Assembly: GCA_037953625.1 (NCBI GenBank)
Contig: CM075650.1
Span: forward strand, 149,945,206 to 150,009,205
Length of the DNA stretch: 64,000 nt
Reading direction: 5' to 3'
Source: Crotalaria pallida
Lineage: Eukaryota > Streptophyta > Magnoliopsida > Fabales > Fabaceae
Below, piece after piece: positions 11,881 through 23,403 of this stretch (the stretch's first letter is position 1; every line of letters starts with the position of its first letter). The notes beneath the pieces are model-generated. The model had not been told where the DNA came from, did no database searches, and saw nothing but the letters and a program-made list of their open reading frames with translations. A program made the translations under genes and the position numbers.

Positions 11881-12448
11881 TAGCGGTGTAACGGTCCGGT
11901 TCGGTCCGGTCCGATCTTTGATGGATATTAGGGATTTGACCAATTAAATTAATATGGTCCGGTCTAGTTCATTCAGATATTTTTTATGTACAAAGACTAG
12001 ATCGAACTAGACTGTTCATAAAAAGTCTGGTCCGGTCCAATCCAATCTATTTAGCACATCCAAGAATATCATGTGCTTCCCCAACCCCATGGCTATGTGT
12101 ACGTATATATATGTGGTCCCCCTGAATCAAAAGTATAAGGTGCTGCAATTTCTATAGCACAAAGCAATGTTGCTTCATACCTTTTCTCATTGATATCAAG
12201 GGCAAATTTAACTAATAATCTATTCATAAAGCAATGTTGCAATACATGGTTTTATTTTTATTTTTAAGTAACCGGTCCGGTCTTAACGATTTCAAAAATA
12301 ATGAGACCATGAGTCGGACCATAAAGCAACGATCTAGAAAATTTGAAACTGGATCGGACCACAAGACCGGACTGGGCTATATTTTTCGGTCCGGTCCAGT
12401 TTATTTTGAGCGGTCTTGCGATCTGAGATCGAATCACTTACACCCGTA
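11881..12448. mobile_element. non-autonomous hAT-like element
   Basis: The terminal sequences tagcggtgtaac and cttacacccgta are inverted. Both ends are rich in cggtccggt repeats, as in many plant hAT derivatives. An 8-bp flank ttcaaaac (11873-11880) matches ttcacaat (12449-12456) at six of eight positions, consistent with an old hAT duplication. There is no transposase; the ORF at 12234-12494 is motif-driven. Confidence 0.62.
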
Positions 12449-13108
12449 TTCACAATCTAAGCTTAAAAAATCCCCCGTCACTATAGAAGAATAGGCATCA
12501 CGGATGAACGGTGACGGTTTGTGGTTGACCAACAATCTGTGCTGAAGTAGGGTGGCCGGGGAGAGGAGTAAGGGGCGACAGTCGATGGTGGTGAAGTGTG
12601 TGTGTGTGTGCGCGTGCGCGCTTTGAGCAGGGTAAGGTGCGGGAAGAAAGGGGAGTAAAATGGAGTGAGGTGGGGTAGGAAGAAATGAATAGGGTTTTTT
12701 TTTTTTTAAAAAAAATAATAATAAATTTGAGGGTATTTAAGAAATTTCGCATTTATAGTGAGGGGTATAAAATTAATAGTGGGCGTCAAAATATTCTCCC
12801 ATCTAATGGACTCATATACTAGTCTAAGACATCTAATATTTAACCCCCAAAAAGTTTAAACCACGAGGAGAAACATACTTTTATCTAATTTAGAGTATTT
12901 GTTATGTTTTTTTTTTTAAACTTAGAGTATTTGTTATGTTAATAGTCTCATTTCTAAAAATAATTACATTTTTACTTAACCAAATTGAATAGACGATTGG
13001 CATCCGAATTAAAAAAAAAAAAGTACTAAAGAAATTTTAACATGGCTTGACAAAGCAAACCATTATAAAAAAAAAAAAATCTTATTTAAAAAAAAAAAGA
13101 AAATGTTA
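12449..13108. other. intergenic; right arm of possible outer foldback
   Basis: A G-rich stretch with a short (gt)n(gc)n run near 12600 is followed by AT-rich sequence. Bases 12540-12830 are the likely inverted partner of 8030-8230. No gene is supported. Confidence 0.4.
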
Positions 13109-13453
13109 CTCCCTCTGTTTTATTATGTTTGGTCTTTTAGCATTTTTTCTGGTTCATATTGTTTGGTCTTTTACATTTTCAATACATAAACATTTTTTTT
13201 CCAATTTTAACCTTTCATTCAATCATTTCTTTTACTCCTCGTTAATTCTACTTTTATCATCTCTCTCATTTCTAAATGACTATACATTAATTAATGGATA
13301 CGCTTACTAATAAAAATTAAATACTACTACAATTTTTCATAAGGATTAAATATGGACATGTTGGACAAACTATACATAATACTTACAATAATTAACAATT
13401 TCTTAATCTGTGTGCCTAGGCCTAAAAAGCTAAGCATAATGAAACGGAGGGAG
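13109..13453. mobile_element. F6 Stowaway-like MITE
   Basis: Starts ctccctctgttttattatg and ends cataatgaaacggagggag, with TA at 13107-13108 and 13454-13455. About 345 bp, with no real coding capacity. A partial copy in the other orientation lies at 54387-54560. Confidence 0.78.
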
Positions 13454-13605
13454 TAACAAGCAGAGCCATTGCTAACATTTTCAAGGCCCCAGACAAAATT
13501 AAAAATAGGGGCCCTATCTTATAAAAAAATAATTATGTAAAATTAATTACGTGTACGTAAAATTTTTATAATATACACATCAACACAATAACATACGAAA
13601 TTAAT

Positions 13606-13760
13606 GGGTATGCATTGACGGTGTAAAGTTTTTTGCACTATCAGTCCATCATCCACCATTCATTTGTATTACTTTAATTTAAAAGTCAATAATCATAAAC
13701 AGATTAATAGTGGATGATGCATTGATGGTGTAAAAAACTTTACACCGTTGATGCATTACC
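13606..13760. repeat. F11 foldback MITE, copy 1
   Basis: The arms gacggtgtaaagtttttt and aaaaaactttacaccgttg are inverted around a centre of about 60 bp with a second inverted pair (catcatccac / gtggatgatg). Two diverged copies occur at 17992-18134 and 28909-29048. Confidence 0.7.
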
Positions 13761-14412
13761 TATTTTCTCATAACATAATATATTAACGATTTTCTTTTAT
13801 AGTTAAGAAATTTCATTGATCACAACAAGCTTAAGAAGGCATCATAGTAAATATTATTCCCTCCTATCATTTGCTTCAAGCAAAATTAAAAAAATACAGT
13901 ACAACTCCATACAATTTAATGTAAATTCCCATTTTTTTAAAACCATGTCAAGCCACCGTACCCTTACATAATTATCACTAATCCTCAATCACTTTGTAAC
14001 ATGGGTACTCCTAAATTGGTGACGTACTCGTACCAGATACACCTTAGATATCGATACACTTATCATACTTTTGGGTACTTGTAACTTATATGTTGATGTA
14101 TATTTTAGGTGTGAATCGTACCAATAATGTAATTTTTGTCTTAGAATATATTTTAATGTTATAATTAATCTTCCGGTCTTATATATTGACTTATTTTGAA
14201 TATCAACCTCTAATTTTATAATACTCATATGCTATTTCAATGCCAAAATCGTTTATTTACACCTTGGTTATATATATTTATTTATAAAATTTGAATTTAT
14301 ATTGTCGTACTCGTACCTTAGTTTTTTAGAAAATGTCGTACCCCGTACCCAGTATTGTACTCGTATCTAGTACCGTACCCGTATTGGTGCAACATTGCTC
14401 AATCATCTATAT

Positions 14413-14670
14413 ACTCCTTCTGTTTCTATTATAAAAAAAATAACAAATTTCACACTAATTAAAGAAGTTAGTTGAGTGTGTTTAATTTTCTCAAATTCAT
14501 AAAAAAATTATTTTAGGAAAGTTGCATTGAAAATAAAACAAAAATTAAATAACACAATAACTTTATAGGAATATTTTAAAAATAATTGTATTGAAAATAT
14601 AAAGTTAATTAAATTTTTTTTTTATATTTGTGATCAAAATAAGTATGTTGTTTTTTCTTATATTAAAGAT
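14413..14670. mobile_element. degenerate F5 MITE
   Basis: Begins ctccttctgtttctattata after TA. It shares the F5 interior (ttagttgagtgtgtttaatt, ttttaggaaagttgcattga) with 51014-51706 and 63616-63904. The right end is eroded, so the boundary is approximate. Confidence 0.55.
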
Positions 14671-14989
14671 TAGATGAAATACCTATTATATATTCTCCAT
14701 AGCGTTATTTCTTTTTTTTTTACTTAATTATTTTTATTCAAGTATGGATAAAAAAAAATTTTGGGCCCTAGGCGGGTGCCCCTCTTTTCATAGCCCAGGG
14801 ACGACTCTACTAACAAGTTCCCTCAAGTGTCTTAAGGACACTTGTTAAGAAAGCAATTATAGATACAAATTATTAGAAAATATGATTTTTTATGTTTTAG
14901 AGAGAGTGATGAATGTAGATTAAAACTTTTTTCTATACGTTGTAATCTTAACAAGTGCCTTTAGAATACTTGTTAGCAAGATTTTTTTT

Positions 14990-15130
14990 TGTCTGTATTA
15001 TTTTGTCAGTACCACAGCTGTCCCCAAGAGGCAAGAGCACCTTTAATACCAGAGAACCCTTGAGACTAATCATGCAGAAGTCGAGTTCTTATGTCTCTCC
15101 CAGCGAGGTGTGTTAACCAGGAATAATCAA
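14990..15130 (-). mobile_element. degenerate SINE-A copy
   Basis: The order ccccaagag, gagcaccttt, aataccagag, ttgagactaatc, ctctcccagcgag follows the 3' two thirds of SINE-A (22061-22276) in reverse orientation. The tRNA-like head is missing or unrecognisable. Confidence 0.55.
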
Positions 15131-15851
15131 ACCTACAAAACTTGACAACTATTATTGACTTTATTCTCGTTGGAAAATGTAGTTTTTCTCCCCACACGGT
15201 TTTGATTCCTAGGATTCGAACAAATTACAATTTTCAATTCTCTACAATGTCTAGCAGCTAAAAAATTTTCAAGAACGGGCAAATCAAAATGATTTTTTTT
15301 TTTATTTTCCGTTATCTTTTTCCACGTGGTAGAACCTCCTCAAGGAATATAAGGTTTTCATGAGGCTGATCTTGAGCCGCCATCCACGCACAAATACCTT
15401 CGTTTAAGAGAATATTCTTGGTGTAGAAAATCGTCCACACTAACAATCCATCCTTCTCCTCCAAATAAAGAGCGATTTTAGTAAATAACCAAATATAATA
15501 CTTGGGCTAAGGGTCAAATTGGTAATTTTTCTTACATCTCCCCCCTCCCCCCGAGCCCAGGTATCATATATGCCCCCAAAATAAAGAGCCTTGAATACTA
15601 GAAGAAAAGCACCTATACCTAACAAGATTAAGTGAATGCCCAAAATATAAATGTAATATTACTTATAAGCAATGCCAATACAGTATCAATCAAAGAAATT
15701 AAATCATGTAATATTCATCTTGACAAGAAATTATCTACACAAGGGATATATCAAGTTGGCAGGATCGCATCACTTGAGTCAATTCTCATAACCCTGTTGG
15801 TACTTGTTAGCAAGATTGTAAAAAAAAATTGTTAATAGACAAAAATAGGAA

Positions 15852-16040
15852 TTATGTGGTTTTTGAAATTTGTATTAAGGAAGCAGTAAATAAAGTAACA
15901 CATGTTTCCGTAAAATTGACAACGGCGTTGTATTTTGGCATGCATTCACAACCATGCAACTGATTCCACGCAGATAGGAAAGAGGGAATGACTAGAACGA
16001 CAAGAGTAGTTAAAATGAAATTGCAGTGTTTGATAGCCAT
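15852..16040 (-). CDS. candidate small secreted peptide (weak)
   Basis: A 62-residue reading frame starts at 16040 in a good plant start context (ATAAAATGGCT). The first 24 residues (MAIKHCNFILTTLVVLVIPS and on) look like a signal peptide: a basic residue, a hydrophobic core and small residues before a plausible cleavage site at about residue 24. The rest has Cys at about 32, 34 and 48 and a possible N-glycosylation site (NFT). An in-frame upstream start would give 94 residues. No family is recognised, and no intron, TATA box or poly(A) signal was confirmed. It may be a chance ORF. Confidence 0.22.
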   Translation of the reverse strand: MAIKHCNFILTTLVVLVIPSFLSAWNQLHGCECMPKYNAVVNFTETCVTLFTASLIQISKTT

Positions 16041-16525
16041 TTTATGGGTCGTTAACAAATGATCTAATTCTAAACTTAAAAATTCTCCTTCCATTTTTAT
16101 TACTCCATTTATCTGTTCTGTAATAAAAAAATGCATTTTTTTTTACCTCAGACCTACCTTTTTTTAGGGATAAGACTGTTTATTTGTTAAATCTATCATT
16201 TCTCCTTAAACATATCCATTTATAATACGTTACCAAAAAAAATACAGTATTCATTTATAATTGTTTATCCTTAACTCGAGTTTATCCTTAATTCTAAGAG
16301 ATGCGAATACTCTTTATACTCTTTCTGATTCTAGACAATGAGCGTACTTTGTCATCTTTTTAAACTTTTATAAGCATCTGGTTGAAATTTCAATAACATT
16401 AATTACTTATTTTTCATGAATATCTTTATTTATTTAATACTTTTTAGAATTTCAATAATAATTGTATGGATAATTTTGAAAAATATACCAAAAGTTATCA
16501 GTTCCATTAACATTAATCATACTAG

Positions 16526-17049
16526 CTCCCTCGACTCTTATTCGTCTATCATGTTTTTTTTAATTCTTTAAGAAATGCAATGATTATTTTGATTTTCAAT
16601 AATTTAATAATTACGTTTTTTTTCTATCATACAATTTCTCTCTTTGTAATCATTATTTTTATTTTTCTTTATTACTTACATAAATCAATATCATATTAAA
16701 TAGAGGTAAATATTGAAAATAACATTTATTACACTCTTGAATTTATAAATGTGAGAGATAAATTTCTCAAAAAAATGACGGATACTAAGTAACGAATGAA
16801 GTATTAGTAATTTCCTTAATTCATGTGAAAGACCACCCCAAATGTTTATATTTAGGGATGAGAGAGTATCTTTTAAGAAATGTGATAATAATTATTTTGA
16901 TTCAATAAATTTATTATGTTTTTTTAATACTATGTGTATTTTCTTTTTATGTAATTATTACTTTTTTCCTTTACTTACGTAAATCAATACCATATTATAT
17001 AGGGATAAATATGAAAAATAACATTTGTTACACTCTTGAAATTCTAAAT
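16526..17049. repeat. two tandem diverged copies of a MITE-like unit
   Basis: The first copy (about 16526-16801) begins ctccctcgact and ends near gatactaagtaacgaatgaa. A second, shorter copy (about 16852-17049) repeats the same order: agaaatg-gat-attattttgat, ttacttac-taaatcaat, then aacattt-ttacactcttga. The SINE at 17064 is inserted at the edge of the second copy. Confidence 0.5.
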
Positions 17050-17063
17050 GAGACAGATAAATA

Positions 17064-17255
17064 CCAACAAGACCCAGCACAGTTGATAGATAGCTGAATT
17101 CCTTAACCATGATGTCAAGGGTTTCGATCATTGCCATGGGTATAAAAAAAACTTTATCGATAGAAGGTCAACCACCACTTAGGTAACCTCTACGTCTCGA
17201 AGGAGATTAGTCTTCGACTATCGGCTGAAGAATACCCTTGATGTGAAAAAAAAAA
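17064..17255 (+). mobile_element. tRNA-derived SINE
   Basis: Begins ccaacaagacccagcac, has a box-B-like gggtttcgatcattg, and ends in an A tail. The 14-bp flanks gagacagataaata (17050-17063) and gagatagatgaata (17256-17269) match with two differences. The head resembles a tRNA, but the body differs from SINE-A. Confidence 0.62.
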
Positions 17256-17269
17256 GAGATAGATGAATA

Positions 17270-17991
17270 TGAATTTTATTTTTTTTTCAAACCAATGACG
17301 AGTAATGAGGAACTAAGAGAGCAATCATTTGTGTGCATCATTTCGTGTATCGAAAATCTGAAAAATGGGAAAGATTTTATGTCTTCTAATGATAATAGGC
17401 ATCAATCTCATCTCACTTGAACTAATTATAGAATGACATTTGTGCTAATATAATACATCATCAACTATTTATCATCTTAAGAGTGAGGTGATATGTGTTT
17501 TTAAACTTTTAACTTAACTATGGTTACAAATAAAAAAGTATAAATTTAAAAAATTAAATTAAAAAAAACTTAATCCTAATCTTAATTTGAATCTATACAC
17601 TAGTGTTTAAGTTCTATGCATGTGAGTATGAACAAGTGAGACACAGGCAACAGTAATTCGTCAATTTCCTCTGTCAAGACATGAGAGAGAGAACAAGTTA
17701 CAGACTGAGAACGATATTTGAGAGAGAGCCATTGTGCCACTGCCGTTCCTGCCCCCTTGATCTCTGTTCTATTTCCTTTTCCATTAACTTCCTTCGTGAG
17801 ATAGAACTGAAACTCCAAACACAGTGTAATGATGATACAAGGAACAAGATGGGTTTATTTTGTTTTTATTTATAATTGAAAATAAAAAATTAATTTAATT
17901 ATAATTATGATTCAATTAAATTTTTTAAAATTTTGTAAAAGAAACCATATTGCATGGCATATAAAAGATGATAAAATAATGTATGCAAGGA
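17270..17991. other. intergenic, no gene seen
   Basis: AT-rich. The two opposing ORFs around 17600-17875 overlap each other and show no motif, so neither is supported. Confidence 0.5.
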
Positions 17992-18134
17992 TAGTGTACG
18001 TAAAGATTTTTTACATTATCAACGTATTATCCATCGTTGATTAGTTAGCTATGGTTGATTTATAAGTAAAAGTAATGGATATTGATGACGGATGATACAC
18101 CGACAATATAAAAAACTTTACACTGTCACTGTAC
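17992..18134. repeat. F11 foldback MITE, copy 2
   Basis: The inverted arms gtacgtaaagattttttaca and taaaaaactttacactgtc enclose a central inverted pair (ttatccatc / gatggataa-like). This is the same architecture as 13606-13760. Confidence 0.6.
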
Positions 18135-18329
18135 AAATATTAAACTCATAAAAGAAACCATATTTGTCAGTATATAAATATTATACATGTCACATTATAA
18201 TTAGTATGTTTAAAAATATATTGATGTCCTTTTCAACAAAAATGCCACCGAAGCAAAACCCTCTAAAAATACAGTATATTTGAGTTACTATTAACTTTGG
18301 TTCACGAAATATACATCGATTATTAATTT

Positions 18330-19630
18330 TTTTTAATAGCAAAAAAATATATTAATATTAATAAAAGACCCCCAAGTATCATAGTACACATCAAAGGCCC
18401 CACCTTTTATGAAGGGTTTGCCAAATGGTACTTAATCATGTGCTGTAAAGGCAGCCAACAAACAAAGTTACACAATAGTCCTTCCAGAAAATTGGGAAGA
18501 ATACAATAGAAGAACATAAGCCATGAAACTTAAAATTGTATTCTCCCATCCCCAAATCTGCACTATACAAAAGAAACCCTAAAACTCCCTCAATACTTGA
18601 TAGATATTCTACCTCATTAAAAACCTCGAATTGAAAAAAAAACCCAATAGGAAAATTCAAAACAAGGGAAAAAGAGTATAGCAATATCTAACAAGAAAAT
18701 TACATAAAACCAACCAACACCCACCTAATTAAATAGGATTCATACGCCACCCCTCATACGAGACTGATAAACCACCCAAAATTTTAACCCAATTCCATGC
18801 CTTCAATTTAATTGTCTCTAATAATTCATTTAGCTCCGGTATCTCTCTTTGAAACACCAATTTATTTCTCTGCAACCATACAGACCAAATAACAGCGGCC
18901 CAAATAATAACACCCTTCAATTTATCAGAGTTTCCTTTCCACATATTCTTAAAACGCAAAAAAATTTCAGCAACAGAACCCTCCTCTTCACTAATAGACA
19001 CTTGCAACCAAAAACCAATCCTCCTCCACACCTGTTTTATGACAGAACATGTAAAAAATAAATGTGAAGCATTTTCTACATTATTTCTGCAAAACACACA
19101 ATCAGTATCAACAGGAACACCCCTCATCATCAAATTAATCTTTGTTGGAATTCTGTCCCACATTAGTTGCCAAATAAAAGTCTGTACTTTTGAAGGGACC
19201 TTAATCTTCCAAATCTGCTTCATTGCATAAGAAACTGATATGCTGTTTTGACAGAGAACATACCACCATTGCCAATACCCCAACACAACTGGTCATCCTC
19301 CTGCGGTTGAATATAACAGTCCCTCAGAATAATATTTAGATCTTCTTCATCCTGTAACTCCTAGTCATATAATCTCCTTCTCCAGTTAAAATTCCAGCTG
19401 CATCCCTGTATTGAAGAAAACTGGTACACCTGTTTAACAGTGACATCTCTAGAATTTGTTATTGAATAAAGATTTGGAAATAACTCTCTAAATGAAAATT
19501 TTCCAAACCAAATGTCCTCCCAAAACTTTACAGAATTACCACTCCGTAACTTCCTAGCAATACATTGTTCAAACCATTCACCCCCCACCCCACCACCTAA
19601 TTTCAAAGAGCACAAATCTCTCCACCACTG
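18330..19630 (-). mobile_element. 5'-truncated LINE (copy A)
   Basis: This is the 3' end of a plant L1-like LINE. On the minus strand it runs from about 19630 through the end of ORF2 and a 3' UTR to a short A tail at about 18330-18336. The flanks caccgattattgattt (19631-19646) and catcgattattaattt (18314-18329) are a 16-bp duplication with two differences. The last roughly 100 bp (tttatgaagggtttg, tcatagtacac on the plus strand) match the 3' end of copy B at 29906-31172. It is dead on arrival: no reverse transcriptase core is present. Confidence 0.8.
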
Positions 19631-19633
19631 CAC
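18729..19633 (-). pseudogene. LINE ORF2 C-terminal fragment with zf-RVT domain
   Basis: Two reading frames carry the C-terminal part of a LINE reverse transcriptase. The first (19361-19633) shows the GGEWFEQ...KFWEDIW segment found just after the RT core in plant LINEs and ends at an in-frame stop. The second (18729-19286) holds the zinc-binding zf-RVT domain: KIKVPSKVQTFIWQ, then Cys63, Cys66, His75, Cys80 of that frame, then the IIWAAVIWSVWLQRNKLVF segment. A stop and at least one frameshift separate them, so it cannot give a functional protein. Confidence 0.85.
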
Positions 19634-19646
19634 CGATTATTGATTT

Positions 19647-20852
19647 AATCCCAAAAGATTTTCGGTATCTATTTAGTCTCCAAAGATCAAGATGACATCA
19701 TATTGCTCCTTTTAGGGATTTATTTGATGCCTATATAATCTTTCGGGATCAAAATTTACACTTTGTAATATCATATTAATCTTTGAGAGATTAAATTGTT
19801 ACCAAAAGTCTTTTGGGATTAAATTGATGATCAGTGTATCTTTTAGGAACCAAAGTGACTATTAACTTTATATAATTTTTATGACTATTTATTATATTTG
19901 ACTTTTTAACAAGTGCATTATAACATTTGTTAGCATTTACCTTATTTTGTTTACGAAATTGAATAAATCAACTAATTTTAAATTTTAGTTTTGTTAATCA
20001 ATTAAATGCAATAGCACATAATATGACATCACTACCTTATTCTGTTTATCTAAGTAAGTCGTCATGTCTTGCTTGCCTCTACAAAGGTTAAAGGAAGCCA
20101 ACAAACAAAGAACTAACTAACTTTACTTTACTTGTATACACCCTTCTCATATGTTTACTGTAAGCTGCGGTTTTTGCAGGTTCCTAACTTCCAATGCCGG
20201 CCCATTCAAGCAACCAGGGAGAGTTGACTAAGGCCTAATTTGCATCTTGCCGTTCGTAATAGTCCAACACAGAACAATGCAACAAAAAACAACAATAAGT
20301 AAGCCTCTTTTGACCTATGTTCCCTGTAAAATCACGATTAACAATTTTCTCTTAGATTAAATTAATTATTTTTTTTTTACTTTTTATCTTTTATACATAT
20401 AAGTTTCCAAAAAAAAAAAACTCATTAAAACCAAAGATATATATGGCAAATGCTAACAAGTGTCTTTGATGTACTTGTTAGAAAAACAAAAATAATAAAA
20501 AATCATGAAAAATTCTAGTTTTTTTTTTGTATTTTCGAAACATGGAAGAATGCATATTTATGATTGTTTTTCCATTGTTAGTATCCTTAAGAAGTGGTTT
20601 TACGATATTTGTTAGCAAAACCCTATATATATATATATATATATCTATATATATATATATGACCAACGTTAGCTCAATTATATGAATTAAATGATGTCTT
20701 AAATTCTATCATAAATCATGTTTATATAAAAACCACGTAACTTAAATTTTTTTTTAATCAGCAAATAAAATCTTTATAGTGGAGTACTAGGGATTAGTGA
20801 CGAACCTAGGATATTTTAGCTGTGGGTGCGACTCATACCAAAATGAGCAATA
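19647..20852. other. intergenic, no gene seen
   Basis: At 19650-19850, phrases such as ttaatcccaaaagattttcg and tttagggatt recur; these look like eroded arms of a foldback of the 'ggtccct' type. A (TA)n run lies at about 20625-20660. No gene. Confidence 0.45.
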
Positions 20853-21130
20853 TTTCCTTCGATTTAAAATATAAGAAAAAAACATATTTCTCTTGGTTTA
20901 AATATTAGAAAAAGTTAATTAACTTTCTTAAAATTTTTTTCATTCTCAATACTATTTTCTTAAAACATCTCTAGTAAATTGTTATCTCATTTAGTTTTTG
21001 TTTTATTCCCAAAGTCATTTTCCTAATATATCTCTATTTTTTTTTTAAATTTGAGAAAATTAAATAAAATCAATTAACTTTCTTAATAAGTGTGAATTAG
21101 TTTTTTTTATATATTTCAAACCGGAGATAG
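20853..21130. mobile_element. F5 MITE (reverse orientation)
   Basis: The interior (ttaactttcttaa, cattctcaatact, tttttgttttattc, aaaattaaataaa) is the reverse complement of the F5 units at 51014-51706 and 63616-63904. The right end ccggagatagta is followed by a short tandem repeat of itself (attaaaccggagagagtatt). Confidence 0.6.
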
Positions 21131-21451
21131 TATTAAACCGGAGAGAGTATTAAAAAATTGGTTTTTTTAACTTCCAAGTTCTTAAACTCAGGCGGCTATT
21201 TAGATTTAGTCCCTGATTTTTTTATTGGATTTTGTGGATTAGATATAGAGGGAACCAAAGGAATACCCAAAATGAATACCAAACAATATTCTTTCTTTTT
21301 CTTTAATCGTTTTCAATTTTCCTTTTCTTTTTGTTTTTTAATCATATAAAACAAAAGCCAAAGTGTTGGTGAAAGAACACGACCTAATGTATTATTTAAT
21401 TCAATGATGCTAATCATAAAAATGAAAGATTTGAAAGACATTTTTTTTATA

Positions 21452-21843
21452 AGTTAGGATCCGTTGACACTAGTTGTAAAACTTGGCCACTTACACTTTC
21501 ACATAATTTTTTATATATTATGAAATTTGTTAATCGAAACGTTGAATTATATGTTATTATCATGACGATCATACATACCAAATTTAAGATCATTAGGAGA
21601 TTCATAGGTATGTAATCTAATAATGCATATTTACTTATATTTTAAATAACGTATTATCCGTTAAAATAGAATAGCCGGATGAAGTATCAAATAATTTTTA
21701 TATTCAATGAAATTTTTTAGACTTGATCTACGTGATAATAACATATAATTCAACGGTTATATTGACAAATTTCATAATATATAAAAAGTTATGTGAAAGT
21801 GTAAGTGATCAAATTTTACACCTGGTGTCAACGGATCCTAACT
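21452..21843. repeat. foldback element with long inverted arms
   Basis: The outer ends agttaggatccgttgacac and gtgtcaacggatcctaact are perfect inverted repeats. The arms stay similar for about 90-100 bp (cacttacactttcacataa / ttatgtgaaagtgtaagtg). About 390 bp with no coding sequence and no clear target duplication. Confidence 0.7.
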
Positions 21844-22060
21844 CTTTTTTTATATATTATATCAAGAATTATAACATTTCAAAAAAAAAAAAATTTAAAT
21901 AAAGTGTTGGTATAGATTTTTTTTCACCAAAGTGTTCCCGTCCCTCGAAGATTAAATTCCATTTTAAGATGAGATTCTCATTCTAATAATAAAATTCATT
22001 TTTTTCCTACATACAACAAGATTTTTACTTTTGACATTGTATTTAAAAAGTCTCAACTAT

Positions 22061-22276
22061 ACCAACACAAGGCTTGATTCAGTTGGTGTAAAACCCTAAC
22101 TGAAATCTTGGGAATGAGACACGAGTGCTATTAGTCCCGGGTTCGATTCCTATTAAAAACATCTCGCTGGGAGAGCCAGTCACGCAACTCGCTCCGGATT
22201 AGTCTCAAAGGCTCCCTGGTATTAAGGGTGCTCTTGGGGAAACCGGTGGTTCCGCAAGGAATACGGAAAAAAAAAA
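22061..22276 (+). mobile_element. SINE-A, tRNA-derived, copy 1
   Basis: Starts accaac, then a box-A-like cttgattcagttggt and a strong box B (gggttcgattcc). A conserved body (catctcgctgggagagcc, ggtgctcttgggg) and an A tail follow. The flanks tctcaactat (22051-22060) and tctcaattat (22277-22286) differ by one base. Confidence 0.78.
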
Positions 22277-22693
22277 TCTCAATTATTATTTATATACTCT
22301 GTTTATCTTGATGATTGACATAAAACTTTTTTTTTTTCAATAATCGATTGACATAAAACTTTAATACCAATAGAAATTGAGATATTGCACATCAGTATAG
22401 GTTATAACAAAGACATTACATTTTCTTAGTACAATATAAAATACAAAATTCATTTCAAAATAATTTTAAAAGTGGAAAAAAATTTAAAAGTACATATGTT
22501 TTTATTAACTGAAAAAATATTGGATAGAATAAATTAATCTCAAAAAATTGTAAAAATCATATTTATTTTTTGGCTACAAAAATTATATTCTTTGGGTGCA
22601 CGAATATAATTTTTTATTTTCTTTTCTAAGATGTAATTTTTTTTTCAAGTGTTAACACATTATTAAAATCTACACTGATAACCGATCTTGGTG
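22277..22693. other. spacer between inverted SINEs
   Basis: AT-rich sequence with no gene. It separates two SINE-A copies of opposite orientation. Confidence 0.5.
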
Positions 22694-22878
22694 TTTTTTT
22701 TTACGTATTCCTTGCAAAACCACCGGTATTCCCAAGAGCACCCTACCAGTGAGCTGCGTGGCTGGCTCTCCCAGCGGGATGTTTTTAGTGGGAATCGAAC
22801 ACGGGACTACTAGCACCCGTATCCCATTCCCAAGATTTCAGTTGGGACCTTACACCAACTAAACCAAACCCCGTTGGT
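22694..22878 (-). mobile_element. SINE-A, copy 2, with perfect 13-bp target duplication
   Basis: On the minus strand it begins accaac at 22878, has box B gtgttcgattccc, the same body as copy 1, and an A tail ending at 22694. A perfect direct duplication accgatcttggtg flanks it (22681-22693 and 22879-22891). Compared with copy 1, about 25-30 bp are missing between the agctcac-like segment and ggtgctcttggg. Confidence 0.82.
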
Positions 22879-22891
22879 ACCGATCTTGGTG

Positions 22892-23403
22892 CTTTTAATC
22901 GTTTGTACCAATTTTTTTATTCCTGAAAAATAAAAGAAATTCAAACTTATTCCAAAAGTTTTTTTTTTTTTACACCAACCGATACCCAGATCTAGTTTAC
23001 CCAGAATCATACTCATTCGATCCAATCCAACAGAACTCGCACTAAGCGATAAGGGTCTCCTAATGGGAATTGCTCCATACCTAAGGCTTGAACTCGAGAC
23101 CAGTTAGTTAATTAAGGAACTAAATGAACTGTCACTTGACCAAACCCAGGTTGATATCCCAAAAGTTTTGAAATGTCGGTTGAAATTGAAGAGTTTTAAT
23201 GTGGTGACGGCACCACCATGCATCCATATTTTTACCTGCAATAGTAGGTAACATCAATTGATTGTAGGTAAAATGCAAAAATCGGGCTCTTTGAAATGTG
23301 GGCTTTTAATAACAATCCAAATCAAAACAACTTTTTTTCATGTGCTGCTTAATGATTTAATCGATCTTGCACAATTTTATTCTAGACACGGATAAAGATT
23401 ATT
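22892..23403. other. intergenic, no gene seen
   Basis: Bases 23035-23160 include cttgaactcgagaccagtta, which could be a box-B remnant of another SINE. No gene or boundary is supported. Confidence 0.4.

Larger units (their letters stand above)
13461..14809. mobile_element. non-autonomous hAT-like element, 1.35 kb, with nested repeats
   Basis: The left end cagagccattgct and the right end agggacgactcta are imperfect inverted repeats with GGGCCCTA-type subterminal sequence, typical of plant hAT derivatives. The 8-bp flanks gtaacaag (13453-13460) and ctaacaag (14810-14817) match at seven of eight positions. Inside lie a foldback (13606-13760), an element with gtaccgtaccc-rich inverted ends (about 14000-14395) and a degenerate F5 MITE (14413-14670). 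No transposase remains. Confidence 0.65.

Noticed and set aside
22071..22170. tRNA-like A and B boxes suggesting a tRNA gene
   Set aside because: The second half does not fold as a tRNA (no matching acceptor stem or 3' end). A conserved SINE body, an A tail and target duplications are present, and four copies occur in the window.
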